DNA of 64,000 nucleotides from Kingella potus (GCF_900451175.1 NZ_UGJJ01000001.1:1-64000); one strand, 5' to 3'; counted from the first letter of the stretch, positions 15,328-23,790 are shown. Notes: generated by a model not told the origin, from the letters alone. Numbers and translations: made by a program.

Positions 15328-16677
15328 ATGGCTGAGCAAATCCGCTTCAACACCTTAATCGACCGCGCCGCGTTCGACTTTCTCAAAAGCAAAAAGCTGC
15401 TGCCGGGTTTTTCCCATTACGACGTATGGCTGTACGAACACGCCGTGGCCTTTACCGTGGCGAAAATGATGGACAAGGACATGCTGGCCGAAACGAAAGC
15501 GGCGGTAGAGGTGGCAATTGCCAACGGCACAGGCTGGCACACCTTCCAAAAGCAGCTCAAACCCTATCTGATGGCACGCGGCTGGTGGGGCGAATCCGTC
15601 ATGCTCGACCCTGTGGACGGCGCGGCAAAAACCGTACGGCTGGGCAGCACCCGCCGCCTGCGCACCATCTTTCACACCAACTTCCACACCGCCCACGCGG
15701 CGGGGCGGTGGGTGCGCGTGCAGGCGGCCAAAGAGGAGCTTCCCTACCTCAAATACCTGCCCAGCGTGGCGGGCGAACGGCGCGAGGCGCACAAGCGTTA
15801 CTACAACCTCATCCTGCCCGTAGAGCATGAATTGTGGAAACAGATTTTTCCGCCCAACGGCTACGGCTGCCTGTGCGGCGTAATCCAGCTTAGCGAAAAA
15901 CAGGCCCTGCGCGAACGCAGGGAGGACATCGGAAAAAATCCCGCAGCCTTTACCCCCGAACAAATCGAAAACAGCAAACAAGGCCGCCTGGACGACAAAC
16001 CCGACATTAAGATGGTGGAGGCCGTCAATCCGCGCACAGGGCAGGTGGTGCGCATCCCCGCCGACATTACCCCGAGCTTCGCCCACAACCACGGCGACAG
16101 ACTGGGCGCGTTGCAGGCTCTGTTCGGGCAGAAACACGGCAATGATGCGGTGGAAAAAATGATTGCCGAACGGGAAGCCTATCTGTCCGGCAAGGTGTAT
16201 TTCACGGGTTTGAACACCGTAAACCTGTACAAAGCCCCGCCCGAAAAAGAAGTGGCGCGGCTGGATAAAGACGCGTCGGGCAACAGCCGCCGCCACGAGG
16301 CCGAAACGGCGGCGCAATGGCAGCAGGCGCACGGCGTGCGGCTCGAGCCTTACGATTTGGAAAAAGCGGGCGGAAAACCCGACTTCCTCATTGCCGACCA
16401 AGACCTGCCGCGCAGCCAGTGGCAGACCATCGATTTTATGTTTACCGAAGACCCCGGCAACGAGTTCAAAATCGGCAAGTTCAACCAATATTTCGCTGAT
16501 ACGGCGAGTCATTGGACAGACCAAGTCAAACAAATACAGAAGCACTTGGCAAAAGCTGACATAGTGCCGCTGGATTTGCGCCGCCTCAATGCCTTGAACA
16601 GGGCGAAAGTCCTCGGCTATGTGTTATCATTGCCGCAGGAACAACAAGATAAGATTTACATTATTTTAGGGAAATGA
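15328..16677 (+). CDS. MuF minor head protein with C-terminal CdiA-CT-like toxin domain
   Basis: Residues 1 to about 230 are a Mu F / SPP1 gp7-type minor head protein (RLRTIFHTNFHTAHAAGRW, then PPNGYGCLCGVIQLSEKQA with the conserved Cys pair). A linker of about 80 residues follows. The last 130 residues (AAQWQQAHGVRLEPYDLEKAGGKPDFLIA, IDFMFTED, IQKHLAKADIVPLDLRRL) resemble the tRNase-type domains at the end of CdiA. MuF proteins with exchangeable C-terminal toxins are a known phage-encoded polymorphic toxin class. The following small gene is the expected immunity partner. The nuclease assignment is inference. Confidence 0.75.
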   Translation: MAEQIRFNTLIDRAAFDFLKSKKLLPGFSHYDVWLYEHAVAFTVAKMMDKDMLAETKAAVEVAIANGTGWHTFQKQLKPYLMARGWWGESVMLDPVDGAAKTVRLGSTRRLRTIFHTNFHTAHAAGRWVRVQAAKEELPYLKYLPSVAGERREAHKRYYNLILPVEHELWKQIFPPNGYGCLCGVIQLSEKQALRERREDIGKNPAAFTPEQIENSKQGRLDDKPDIKMVEAVNPRTGQVVRIPADITPSFAHNHGDRLGALQALFGQKHGNDAVEKMIAEREAYLSGKVYFTGLNTVNLYKAPPEKEVARLDKDASGNSRRHEAETAAQWQQAHGVRLEPYDLEKAGGKPDFLIADQDLPRSQWQTIDFMFTEDPGNEFKIGKFNQYFADTASHWTDQVKQIQKHLAKADIVPLDLRRLNALNRAKVLGYVLSLPQEQQDKIYIILGK

Positions 16678-16678
16678 A

Positions 16679-16993
16679 ATGAGCGCACCAGATTACCTGT
16701 TTATACGCCATGATAACGGCGAAATGGTAGACTGCTTTATACCGAATAAGTTGTCAGACCCGCTGTTTGACTACATGCAGCCGCGTATGTTTGAAGTTGC
16801 CCCAGAAGATGCTGACCCGTTTCAGGGGCAGTTCTTCGGTGGCGTATTGTCCATTACCTCGGTCCCCGCCTCCCGCTACATGGCCGTGTACGACCTCATC
16901 ATGGAAGCCTGCGACAACGTGGAGCAATTGAAACCGTGCAAGGCGGATTTGCAGAAGGCCTTGCAGGATGACCCGAGGTATCAGGCCGTCTGA
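16679..16993 (+). CDS. Putative immunity protein for the MuF toxin (104 aa)
   Basis: The start lies one base after the MuF stop. The acidic protein MSAPDYLFIRHDNGEMVDCFIPNKLSDPLFDYMQP does not resemble any virion protein. A terminator follows at once, so it ends the transcription unit. Position directly after a MuF toxin domain is the main argument for immunity; the sequence itself is not recognised. Confidence 0.6.
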   Translation: MSAPDYLFIRHDNGEMVDCFIPNKLSDPLFDYMQPRMFEVAPEDADPFQGQFFGGVLSITSVPASRYMAVYDLIMEACDNVEQLKPCKADLQKALQDDPRYQAV

Positions 16994-17004
16994 AAACCGA
17001 TAAA

Positions 17005-17039
17005 ACAAAAGCCCGCTTTGTACAAGGGCGGGCTTTTGT
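17005..17039. terminator. Bidirectional terminator between the immunity gene and the DUF4760-like gene
   Basis: ACAAAAGCCCGC and GCGGGCTTTTGT form a perfect 12-bp stem between convergent genes. Confidence 0.85.
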
Positions 17040-17546
17040 TTAGCTTTCATTTTGCCATTTTTCGGCAAGCCATTGAAATTCGGCAAACAGTTTTGGGCGG
17101 CATTCCCGCTTGCGCAGGGCTTGTATGTAAATGTTCAATATCTGCCAGTCGGCAATAATCAGGGAGCGTTTCATCCGTTTGTATATCTGCTCGTCGAATG
17201 CGTCTTCGCGTATGCCCGCAGCCATAAATTCGTAGTTGTTCAGAATGTCGAGAATGGCGTGGTTACACTCTTCGTTTTCCAACAGCGGCGCACTGCCGAT
17301 GGCATCAAAGTTGGTATTTGCCTGTTTGAGTTTGGCATAAACGCGGCGCGAACGGATGAGGTTGTCGTCTTTACGGTCGGCCATCACCGCATCTATCGTT
17401 GCCCGCTGTTTCCACTGAATGTCGTTGCTGACATGCTGTTTGCGCAGGGCTTTGATTTGCCATCCGGCAAAGACCGCCGATGCAACAATGGCTACTGTTT
17501 GTAACCAGTAGCCAAGGGGTTGCCCGAGTATTTGATATTCGGCCAT
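17040..17546 (-). CDS. DUF4760-like membrane protein (168 aa), accessory
   Basis: The protein has one N-terminal membrane segment (LGYWLQTVAIVASAVFAGWQI) and then a helical soluble part with RSRRVYAKLK and ILNNYEFMAAGIREDAFDE, as in DUF4760 proteins found with mobile elements. It is opposite to the virion operon and carries its own terminator, so it is a moron. Two 11-codon ORFs with strong ribosome sites precede it. No defined function. Confidence 0.65.
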   Translation of the reverse strand: MAEYQILGQPLGYWLQTVAIVASAVFAGWQIKALRKQHVSNDIQWKQRATIDAVMADRKDDNLIRSRRVYAKLKQANTNFDAIGSAPLLENEECNHAILDILNNYEFMAAGIREDAFDEQIYKRMKRSLIIADWQILNIYIQALRKRECRPKLFAEFQWLAEKWQNES

Positions 17547-17549
17547 GGT

Positions 17550-17585
17550 TTAGAAATCCCAGCCTTCCAAGTAAATTTTTCCCAT
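17550..17585 (-). CDS. Tiny peptide ORF B (MGKIYLEGWDF)
   Basis: An 11-codon ORF with AAAGGAG nine bases before the ATG. Its stop lies three bases before the DUF4760-like start. It shares the pattern M-x-K-x-Y-x-E-x-W-(N/D)-x with ORF A. It may be a leader peptide or a peptide product. Confidence 0.4.
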   Translation of the reverse strand: MGKIYLEGWDF

Positions 17586-17623
17586 GATTTGAACTCCTTT
17601 TGTCTAAGGTTAATCGGATAATT

Positions 17624-17659
17624 TCAGCAATTCCAGCTTTCGGAATAGGCTTTGTTCAT
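17624..17659 (-). CDS. Tiny peptide ORF A (MNKAYSESWNC)
   Basis: An 11-codon ORF with a near-perfect AAAGGAGG ribosome site. Upstream, TTGAAA and TTAAAT are 16 bases apart (about 17708-17735, leftward). It is first in the transcript that includes ORF B and the DUF4760-like gene. Confidence 0.4.
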   Translation of the reverse strand: MNKAYSESWNC

Positions 17660-17944
17660 TTGCTGCCTCCTTTCTGCCTCATGCGATGCAGGGGGTGTCG
17701 TAAATTTAACAGCTAGAATTTGATTTTTCAACTTTTAAACATCCGTTTTTCAACTTTTTTACCCCCCATGCCGTTTCTTCCGTCAAAAAACCCCCTTAAA
17801 ACGCCGTTTTCGCGCATCTTGCCGAAACGGCGTTTTCAGTTGTGCGGTTTCTCCGCAACCGCAACCATGATGAGTACGGTTGGAGTGATTTGCAGTGAAG
17901 CGGCGCAGCCTGTCCGCGCCCGCACCCGCCGCGATAATGGCGGC

Positions 17945-18880
17945 ATGAACACCAATACCCCCACCATCGAACTGCGCCTTTCCGAAGGCGCACCGTGGCA
18001 GCTTGCCCCTCTTGAAGAAGCGACGCAGCCGCGCCGCTTCTCCGGCATTGCCCACAGCGGCAAACCGTTCGGCTCGGGCATGTGGAAAACGGTTATGGAC
18101 TTCGAGGGCATCCGCCTGAAAGACAAAACCGCCGTCCTCATCGACCACGACGGCCGCCAGCGGGCGGGCGTGTGCACGCTTTCCGTCGTTTCAGACGGCC
18201 TCAAAGCCGAGGGCGTGCTTTTGGACAACGAATACGGGCAGGCCGTGGCGCGGGAGTCCGATGCGGGCTTTCCGTGGGAAATGTCGGTATATGTCCAAGC
18301 CGGGCGCGTGGAGGAGCTGCCTGTCGGCGCATCCGCCACCGTCAACGGCCATACCCTTGCCGGCCCGATGCTGGTTATGCGCGGGTGCACCATCCGCGAA
18401 GTGTCGTTTACCGCCGTGGGCGTGGACGGCAACACCCATGCCGCCGCCCTGAGCGGCCTCATCCCCGAATCCCCAAACCAAGCAGGAAAGGACTGCAAAA
18501 TGTCTATGACACCCGAAGAAAAGGCGGAGTTTGACCAACTCAAAGCCGACAAGGCCGTTTTGGAGCAAGAGTTGGCCGATTTGAAAAAACGCAAGAAAAA
18601 AGCCGACGTTGACGGCAAGCTGTCCGCCGCCGGCTTCAAACAGGGGGAAGACGGCAAGTTTTCCGGCCTATCCGATGCCACCTACGCCATGCTGCTCTCG
18701 GCAGACGACAACACCCTGTCAGCCGTGATTGCCGACATCGCCCCCAAAGCGGAAGCGAAACCCGAAATCCCCGAAGCCTTGTTGTCCGACAAACAGGGCG
18801 GCCAAGAGCCGGAGGCGGGCGTGAAACTGTCCGCCGCCACCGGAGAAAGCTCGTTCAGCAAAGGAAAACAGTATGTCTAA
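17945..18880 (+). CDS. Prohead protease/scaffold (Mu I-like)
   Basis: The start MNTNTPTIELRLSEGAPWQLAPLEEATQPRRFSGIAHSGKPF leads into a protease-type domain with VLIDHDGRQRAGV. The last third is a highly charged coiled-coil scaffold (EEKAEFDQLKADKAVLEQELADLKKRKKKADVDGKL) ending GESSFSKGKQYV. This fusion is typical of Mu-like capsid proteases with an internal scaffold. Longer upstream starts exist back to 17720. The 3' end overlaps the decoration gene by eight bases. Confidence 0.8.
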   Translation: MNTNTPTIELRLSEGAPWQLAPLEEATQPRRFSGIAHSGKPFGSGMWKTVMDFEGIRLKDKTAVLIDHDGRQRAGVCTLSVVSDGLKAEGVLLDNEYGQAVARESDAGFPWEMSVYVQAGRVEELPVGASATVNGHTLAGPMLVMRGCTIREVSFTAVGVDGNTHAAALSGLIPESPNQAGKDCKMSMTPEEKAEFDQLKADKAVLEQELADLKKRKKKADVDGKLSAAGFKQGEDGKFSGLSDATYAMLLSADDNTLSAVIADIAPKAEAKPEIPEALLSDKQGGQEPEAGVKLSAATGESSFSKGKQYV

Positions 18881-19205
18881 TAAAGTGGAAACCCTAGGCC
18901 CGGTTATCGGCGCGTTTTTGAAATACGAAGCCACGCCGCTGACCCGCGTGGCGGCCACCGCCGCCAAAGGCACCAAGGCCGGCACGTTTGTGGACGCGCC
19001 GCTGCGCGACGGCAAAAAGCTGCTGGCACTGACCGACGAAGACGGCGGCAAGGTGCTGGTACAGCCGCACAACTGCGTGATTGACCTGTCGCTGGTCAAA
19101 GCCGCCGACGTGAACGCGGCCGCTTCCACCGGCGGCAATCTCGAAGGCCTGAAAAAAGACGGCGACCCCTACGGTATCGTCTATCAAGGCACGCCGCAGG
19201 CCTAA
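18873..19205 (+). CDS. Head decoration protein
   Basis: The 110-aa protein (GAFLKYEATPLTRVAATAAKGTKAGTFVDAPL, LVQPHNCVIDLSLV) fits lambda gpD-like decoration proteins in size, position and sequence. They bind trimer points of the expanded capsid and stabilise it. It lies directly before the major capsid gene. Confidence 0.75.
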   Translation: MSNKVETLGPVIGAFLKYEATPLTRVAATAAKGTKAGTFVDAPLRDGKKLLALTDEDGGKVLVQPHNCVIDLSLVKAADVNAAASTGGNLEGLKKDGDPYGIVYQGTPQA

Positions 19206-19301
19206 GCATCAGGCCGTCTGAAAACGGGCTTCCGCCTTCGCGGGCGGCGGCGTTTGAGTTTTCAGACGGCCTCCCATCCCCGAACACACAAAGGAAAACC
19301 C

Positions 19302-20288
19302 ATGCTGTCCAGCGAAAGCAAATTCGGCGTACGCGCCCTGACCGACGGGATCAACCGCCTGCCGGTTACCCCCACCCAAATCCGCGATCTCGGCCTGTTC
19401 CAATCGCGCTACCTGACAACCACCTATGTGGACGTGGAAGCGCAGGAAGGCACCCTGAAAATCATCCAAAGCCGCCCGCGCGGCACGGAAGGCGAGGGCA
19501 TCCCCGCCAAAACCCGCAACATCCGCACCTTCAAAATCCCGCACCTGCCGGTAAACGACGTGGTACGCGCCGACGACGTGCAGAACGTCCGCGCTTTCGG
19601 CGGCACCCAGGCCGAAAGCGTGATGCAGAAGGTGGAAGACAAGCTCGCCGACGGCAAGCTCGCGCTCGAAATGACGCGCGAACACATGCAGCTCGGCGCA
19701 TTGCTGGGCAAAGTGCTGGATGCGGACGGCAGCGAAATCGTCAACATCTACACCGCCTTCGGTATGCGCCGCAACACCTACGAATTTGACCTTGCCAACC
19801 CCGACACCGAAGTCGGCCGCGTCATCGACGAAACGGTTACCGCCCAGCGCAAACTGCTGCGCGGCACAGTGGCAACGGGCTATATCGCGCTGTGTTCGCC
19901 CGAATTTATCGGCGCATTGAAATACCATCCGAAAATCAAGCCGCTGTACGAACGCTACCGCGACGGCGCGATCTACCGCGAGGCCGACATCAACCGCGTG
20001 GAGTTCGAGCACAACGGCATCCGCTTCATCCAATACGACGGCGGCATTACCGGCTCGAAAGCCGCCATCGACGCGGGCAAAGCCATCCTGCTGCCCGTAT
20101 CCCCGCGCCTGTATATGGAGTATTTCGCGCCCGCCGACATGAATCAGACCGTGAACACCGTTGCGCTGCCCTATTACGCCAGCCGCGAGAAGCTGATTCA
20201 CGACAAAGGCTGGAGCCTGCACATGCAGTCCAACCCGCTGCCGCTGGTTATGCGTCCCGAACTGGTCTCCACGCTGGCGATGAAGTAG
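19302..20288 (+). CDS. Major capsid protein (lambda gpE-like)
   Basis: The 328-aa protein begins MLSSESKFGVRALTDGINRLPVTPTQIRDLGLFQSRYLTTTYVDVEAQEG and continues IIQSRPRGTEGEGIP, the gpE family pattern (HK97 fold). AAGGAAAA precedes the start. An inverted DUS pair with a hairpin lies between this and the decoration gene (about 19212-19272), which could modulate read-through. It forms the capsid shell. Confidence 0.9.
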   Translation: MLSSESKFGVRALTDGINRLPVTPTQIRDLGLFQSRYLTTTYVDVEAQEGTLKIIQSRPRGTEGEGIPAKTRNIRTFKIPHLPVNDVVRADDVQNVRAFGGTQAESVMQKVEDKLADGKLALEMTREHMQLGALLGKVLDADGSEIVNIYTAFGMRRNTYEFDLANPDTEVGRVIDETVTAQRKLLRGTVATGYIALCSPEFIGALKYHPKIKPLYERYRDGAIYREADINRVEFEHNGIRFIQYDGGITGSKAAIDAGKAILLPVSPRLYMEYFAPADMNQTVNTVALPYYASREKLIHDKGWSLHMQSNPLPLVMRPELVSTLAMK

Positions 20289-20466
20289 GCAAAGAGGCCG
20301 TCTGAAATTTTCAGGCAGCCAAACGGACGAAACGCCGCAAAGCGGACTCTGTGGCGTTTCTGATCCGACCTTTGCCGGATAGCAAAGGGAAAGACCGTGC
20401 GGATTATTTTCAAGCGGATTGGCAAAATGATTAACTGCAAAGCTATGGCCGCGCGGGTTGCATCCA

Positions 20467-20865
20467 ATGGATTTGAAAGTAAAAAAACAAATGACTTCAA
20501 TGACTTTAAAAGACAAAGAAAATATGGTAAAAATCATCCGAGGCTTATACGGAGCAGATTTTGCCGCAACGCCCGAACAAATCTCGGAAGAAGTGGCCGC
20601 AATTCTCGACAGCATAGTAAAAGAAATTGCCGCATGCACCAAGAAAGTAAAACCGCTTGTCGACAGCTATGAACTTCTCTACACGAGCCTGCCGCTCAGA
20701 ACGATTGCAGAGCGGCTTTCAGCCAAATTTATCAAAACAACGCTTGACAATATCATCTCTAATTGGACGCAAGAGGCAAAGAAACGGTTTGCAACCCGCG
20801 CTTGCACCAACAACATCTTGCTGAAATGGCGCACCCGCCTGCAAGAAGCACTATCCGGCATCTAA
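20467..20865 (+). CDS. Unknown AT-richer accessory protein (about 132 aa)
   Basis: MDLKVKKQMTSMTLKDKENMVKIIRGLYGADFAATPEQISEEVAAIL, ending LQEALSGI, is mostly helical. It uses many more AT-rich codons than neighbouring virion genes and interrupts the usual capsid-to-connector order. The start could also be an ATG at 20491 or 20500. A 43-aa membrane peptide gene follows after 15 bases. Probably an inserted two-gene unit; function unknown. Confidence 0.55.
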   Translation: MDLKVKKQMTSMTLKDKENMVKIIRGLYGADFAATPEQISEEVAAILDSIVKEIAACTKKVKPLVDSYELLYTSLPLRTIAERLSAKFIKTTLDNIISNWTQEAKKRFATRACTNNILLKWRTRLQEALSGI

Positions 20866-20880
20866 GCAAAGGAGGTTTTT

Positions 20881-21012
20881 ATGAACGGGTTTAGCACATT
20901 ATTAGACTGGATAACCGGCAAAGACAGCAGCGAAGACCCCATCTATCATGCCGTCAAGATTATTTTAGGCTTGGGACTGATTGCGCTCGCCGCATGGCTC
21001 GGTTCTGACTAA
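20881..21012 (+). CDS. Single-span membrane peptide (43 aa)
   Basis: The start MNGFSTLLDWITGKDSSED follows AAAGGAGGTT, a very strong ribosome site. One membrane segment follows (HAVKIILGLGLIALAAWLG) and the end is SD. It is probably translated with the preceding 132-aa gene. It could be a small holin-like or toxin-like peptide, but nothing in the sequence decides this. Confidence 0.55.
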   Translation: MNGFSTLLDWITGKDSSEDPIYHAVKIILGLGLIALAAWLGSD

Positions 21013-21183
21013 CACCTCCTTGCATTTGCCGCCAAGGTAGGGCGTAGCGACACGTTTTTTGTTTTTTCGCTCTCATACCGTTCGTCGCTCAAAGCGCGTG
21101 CCGTACAGCCTTGGCGGCATTCTTGCGCCCAAAATAAACGCTTTACAACACACCCCATCAAAATACCTAAAAACGGATTCCCC

Positions 21184-21585
21184 ATGATTACCCGCGAAGA
21201 CATGGAGCAACGTTTCGGCACAGCCGAAATCGACGCGCTTACCGACGGCAGCGCAGACACCCTAAACCGCGCCATTGCCGATGCCGAAGCCGAAGCGGCA
21301 GGCTATCTGGCCGCCGCAGGTTTCAGACGGCCTTTTGTCCAAACCCCGCGCGTGCTGGTTCTCAAAATCTGCGACATCGCCCGCTACTACCTGCATCAGG
21401 ACGGCGACATAAGCATTGTGGACAAACGCTACAAGGCCGCCGTGGCGTGGTTTCAGGCCTTAATCCGCAACCCGTCCATGCTCGGCGGCGACGAACCCGC
21501 AGCGGCAGACAAGGCGGCATCCGGCCGCTACGCCGTCATCCCCAATGCGCCGGAAGATTTCGACGCTTCAAACCGCAAATTTTAA
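21184..21585 (+). CDS. Mu gp36-like (DUF1320) connector protein
   Basis: The protein MITREDMEQRFGTAEIDALTDG, then RAIADAEAEAAGYLAAAGF and CDIARYYLHQDGDISIVDKRYKAAVAWFQAL, is typical of DUF1320. These lie after the capsid gene and probably serve as a head completion or connector protein. 133 aa, close to family length. Confidence 0.85.
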   Translation: MITREDMEQRFGTAEIDALTDGSADTLNRAIADAEAEAAGYLAAAGFRRPFVQTPRVLVLKICDIARYYLHQDGDISIVDKRYKAAVAWFQALIRNPSMLGGDEPAAADKAASGRYAVIPNAPEDFDASNRKF

Positions 21586-21597
21586 ACGGAGGCCGCC

Positions 21598-22068
21598 ATG
21601 CGTCTGACCGTCGATTCCGAACTGCCCGAAGCGCGTGAGCATTTGCAGACGCTCTACCGCGCCCTAAACGGCGACCTGACCCGTCCGATGACGGGCATTG
21701 CCGGCATATTGGAAAACAGCACCCGCAAGCGTTTTGACAGCAAAACCGCGCCCGACGGCAGCCTGTGGGCAGGCTTGAAACCCGCCACCCTGCGCGCCAA
21801 AGCCTATGCCCAAGCCAAAAGGGGCGGGAAAAAGAACGGGGCGCGCGGCGGCATTCTCGTTGACCGTGGCGATTTGTATGAAAGTCTGACCGGTTTTGCC
21901 AACGACAAAATGGCCGTCTTCGGCACGCCGCAGTTTTATGCCGTGTTCCACCAAACCGGCACCCGCCACATGCCCGCCCGCCCGATTTTCGGCCTGTCCG
22001 AGCAAAACCGCGCCGACATCCGCGATCTGCTCGCCGAATGGCTGGAAAAAGCCTGGAAGCAATCATGA
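21598..22068 (+). CDS. Virion morphogenesis protein (Mu gpG-like)
   Basis: The 156-aa protein has NSTRKRFDSKTAPDGSLWAGLKPATLRAK and the C-terminal GTRHMPARPIFGLSEQNRADIRDLLAEWL pattern of the Mu G / P2 S-type tail completion family. Its stop overlaps the next start (ATGA). Confidence 0.85.
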   Translation: MRLTVDSELPEAREHLQTLYRALNGDLTRPMTGIAGILENSTRKRFDSKTAPDGSLWAGLKPATLRAKAYAQAKRGGKKNGARGGILVDRGDLYESLTGFANDKMAVFGTPQFYAVFHQTGTRHMPARPIFGLSEQNRADIRDLLAEWLEKAWKQS

Positions 22069-22538
22069 CCCCCTATGCCGACAACATTCTTGCCTGCTAT
22101 CCCGCCCTCATCGAACGGCTGGCAGCCGTCCCCGGCGTAAAGCGCGTACTGGAAGCCCCCGACCTCGAAGCCCTCGCCGCCGACCGCCGCATCCGCCCCG
22201 ACGACGGCGCGGTCTATCTGGTCTTCGACGGCTTCACGCCCGCCGAAACCGCAGGCAATGCCGCCAACCTTGCCTTGAAACTGAGCTTCAGCGTCATCCT
22301 CGCCAAGCGGCAGTACGCCCCCAACAAAATGCAGTACGGCCAAGACGGCGCGGGCGAAACCCTTACCGCCCTCATCCGCGCCATGCAGGGCTTCGTACCG
22401 AAAAACGCCGACGGCCAAAGCCTTGCCGCAGCCCCCTTTTCCGCCCGCGCCGCCCTGCCCATTACCTACGACGAAGGCTACGCCTTCTTTCCCCTGCGCT
22501 TCGAAACAAGCGTCGTCATTACCATGAAACGGAGATAA
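22065..22538 (+). CDS. Mu gp37-like tail terminator-type protein
   Basis: The 157-aa protein MTPYADNILACYPALIERLAAVPGVKRVLEAPDLEALA lies in the place of Mu gp37 and has the size and alpha/beta pattern of tail terminators (DGAVYLVFDGF, FFPLRFETSVVITMKRR). The start was chosen for its overlap with the previous stop. It probably caps the tail tube before joining to the head. Confidence 0.7.
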   Translation: MTPYADNILACYPALIERLAAVPGVKRVLEAPDLEALAADRRIRPDDGAVYLVFDGFTPAETAGNAANLALKLSFSVILAKRQYAPNKMQYGQDGAGETLTALIRAMQGFVPKNADGQSLAAAPFSARAALPITYDEGYAFFPLRFETSVVITMKRR

Positions 22539-22541
22539 ACC

Positions 22542-23294
22542 ATGAGAACCCAAGACCACGGCTTCAAATTTGCCGGCAACGTCCAAGTGCGCAACCGCCG
22601 CGAAGCGGGCAGCGGCTTCTACGACATCGGCAACACCACCGCCCTCAAAACCACCCAGAGCGCGGACACCAAAGAACGCGTGTCCCGCCGCAAAGAAACC
22701 CACGGCCAGGCACTCGACATCCTCAAAACCCCCAAGCCCGTCGAAATCTCGCTGGAGCTGGACACCTTCGACAAAGACAACCTGGCCGCCGCCATGATGG
22801 GCGCGTCCGCCGTCATCGCCGCCGCCGCCCTGACCGTGGCCGACGAAGTGATCGTTATCGGCAAACGCGGCCAAGGCTACAAACTCGCACACGGCAACAT
22901 CGACGCATCGACCGTGTCCGTGAAAAAAGCCGACGACGACAGCGCGGTAGATGCGGCGCAATACGGCATTACCGCCGCCCCCGGCCTGATAGCCCTGGCC
23001 GCCGATTCCACCCTGCCCGACGGCACCGAGCTGAAAGTGTCCTACAAAACCCGCGCCGGCGGCGGCTACAAAATCGACGCGGCGGCGGTGAGCGAATTGG
23101 AATGGGAAATCATCGTAGACGGCGAAAACACCGTAACCGGCGAGAAAGGCATCCTGCGCATCCCCTGCGCCAAGCTGGCCGCCGACGGCGATTTCGACTG
23201 GTTCAAAGACGACTTCAACACCGCCTCCTTCAAAGGCACGGCGGTACTCGCCGACGGCAACACCGCGCCGTACAGCTTCGAAGTGTACAAATAA
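22542..23294 (+). CDS. Major tail tube protein
   Basis: The 250-aa protein begins MRTQDHGFKFAGNVQVRNR, is rich in beta strands (VEISLELDTFDKDNLAAAMMG, GYKLAHGNIDASTVSVKKADDDSAVD) and has an Ig-like C-terminal part (FNTASFKGTAVLADGNTAPYSFEVYK). It lies two genes before the tape measure, as in siphoviruses. An inverted-DUS terminator follows. Confidence 0.75.
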   Translation: MRTQDHGFKFAGNVQVRNRREAGSGFYDIGNTTALKTTQSADTKERVSRRKETHGQALDILKTPKPVEISLELDTFDKDNLAAAMMGASAVIAAAALTVADEVIVIGKRGQGYKLAHGNIDASTVSVKKADDDSAVDAAQYGITAAPGLIALAADSTLPDGTELKVSYKTRAGGGYKIDAAAVSELEWEIIVDGENTVTGEKGILRIPCAKLAADGDFDWFKDDFNTASFKGTAVLADGNTAPYSFEVYK

Positions 23295-23305
23295 ACCGTA
23301 AAAAC

Positions 23306-23344
23306 AGGCCGTCTGAAAGCGCAAACACGGCTTTCAGACGGCCT
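23306..23344. terminator. Inverted DUS pair used as terminator
   Basis: AGGCCGTCTGAAAGC pairs with its inverse copy ending at 23344. It separates the tail tube gene from the leftward RHH cassette. Confidence 0.65.
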
Positions 23345-23366
23345 CCGTGCCGTTTGGCAACTGTAC

Positions 23367-23555
23367 TCATGATGATTGCGGTTGGGGCTTGCCGCCCAGC
23401 CGCTCCCGTATCATGGCTTTGACCCATTGGGAAAAATCCACGCTGTCGGCAAAGGCCAAAAGGTCTTTTTCCGTTTCGCTGTTAAACGAAACATGCTTCT
23501 GCACCCGCTTTTTCTCGTAGCGTTTGCGGTTTTGCGCCAGTTTTTCATCAACCAT
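23367..23555 (-). CDS. Ribbon-helix-helix-like protein, partner in peptide cassette 3
   Basis: The 62-aa protein MVDEKLAQNRKRYEKKRVQKHVSFNSETEKDLLAFADSVDFSQWVKAMIRERL has the basic arm, strand and two helices of the RHH fold. AAGGAGCAGACCG precedes the start. It follows the 18-aa peptide ORF (23658-23714) on the same strand with a hairpin in between. It probably binds the 26-bp perfect palindrome at 23791-23816. Confidence 0.75.
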   Translation of the reverse strand: MVDEKLAQNRKRYEKKRVQKHVSFNSETEKDLLAFADSVDFSQWVKAMIRERLGGKPQPQSS

Positions 23556-23613
23556 CGGTCTGCTCCTTGATTTTGTAAACGGGTTGGGGTAGAGTTTGGA
23601 AAAGTCGGGAGGA

Positions 23614-23635
23614 AGGGCGGCGTTTCCGCCACCCT
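23614..23635 (-). terminator. Intercistronic hairpin, cassette 3
   Basis: GGGCGGCG and CGCCACCC arms around a short loop, between the peptide stop and the RHH start. Confidence 0.45.
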
Positions 23636-23657
23636 TTTTGCTACTGGTTGTATTTTA

Positions 23658-23714
23658 TTACCAAGCGTCGCGAGCGATTAGTAAAAAAATCAACAGGATT
23701 AAGAACTTCTGCAT
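23658..23714 (-). CDS. Ibs-like hydrophobic peptide (18 aa), cassette 3
   Basis: The peptide is MQKFLILLIFLLIARDAW. It shares MQKFLI with cassette 4, and its 80-base leader, including a CCCGCCG/CGGCGGG hairpin and the ribosome site AAAGGAGGTGATG, is nearly the same as that of cassette 4. The unit is inserted between the tail tube and the tape measure, on the opposite strand. Toxin role is inferred from the resemblance to Ibs. Confidence 0.7.
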   Translation of the reverse strand: MQKFLILLIFLLIARDAW

Positions 23715-23790
23715 TTTCATCACCTCCTTTCTTTTTCGGATTTCCCGCCGCTCCCACGGCGGGATTTCTATTTCCTAATCCATGAAAAGA

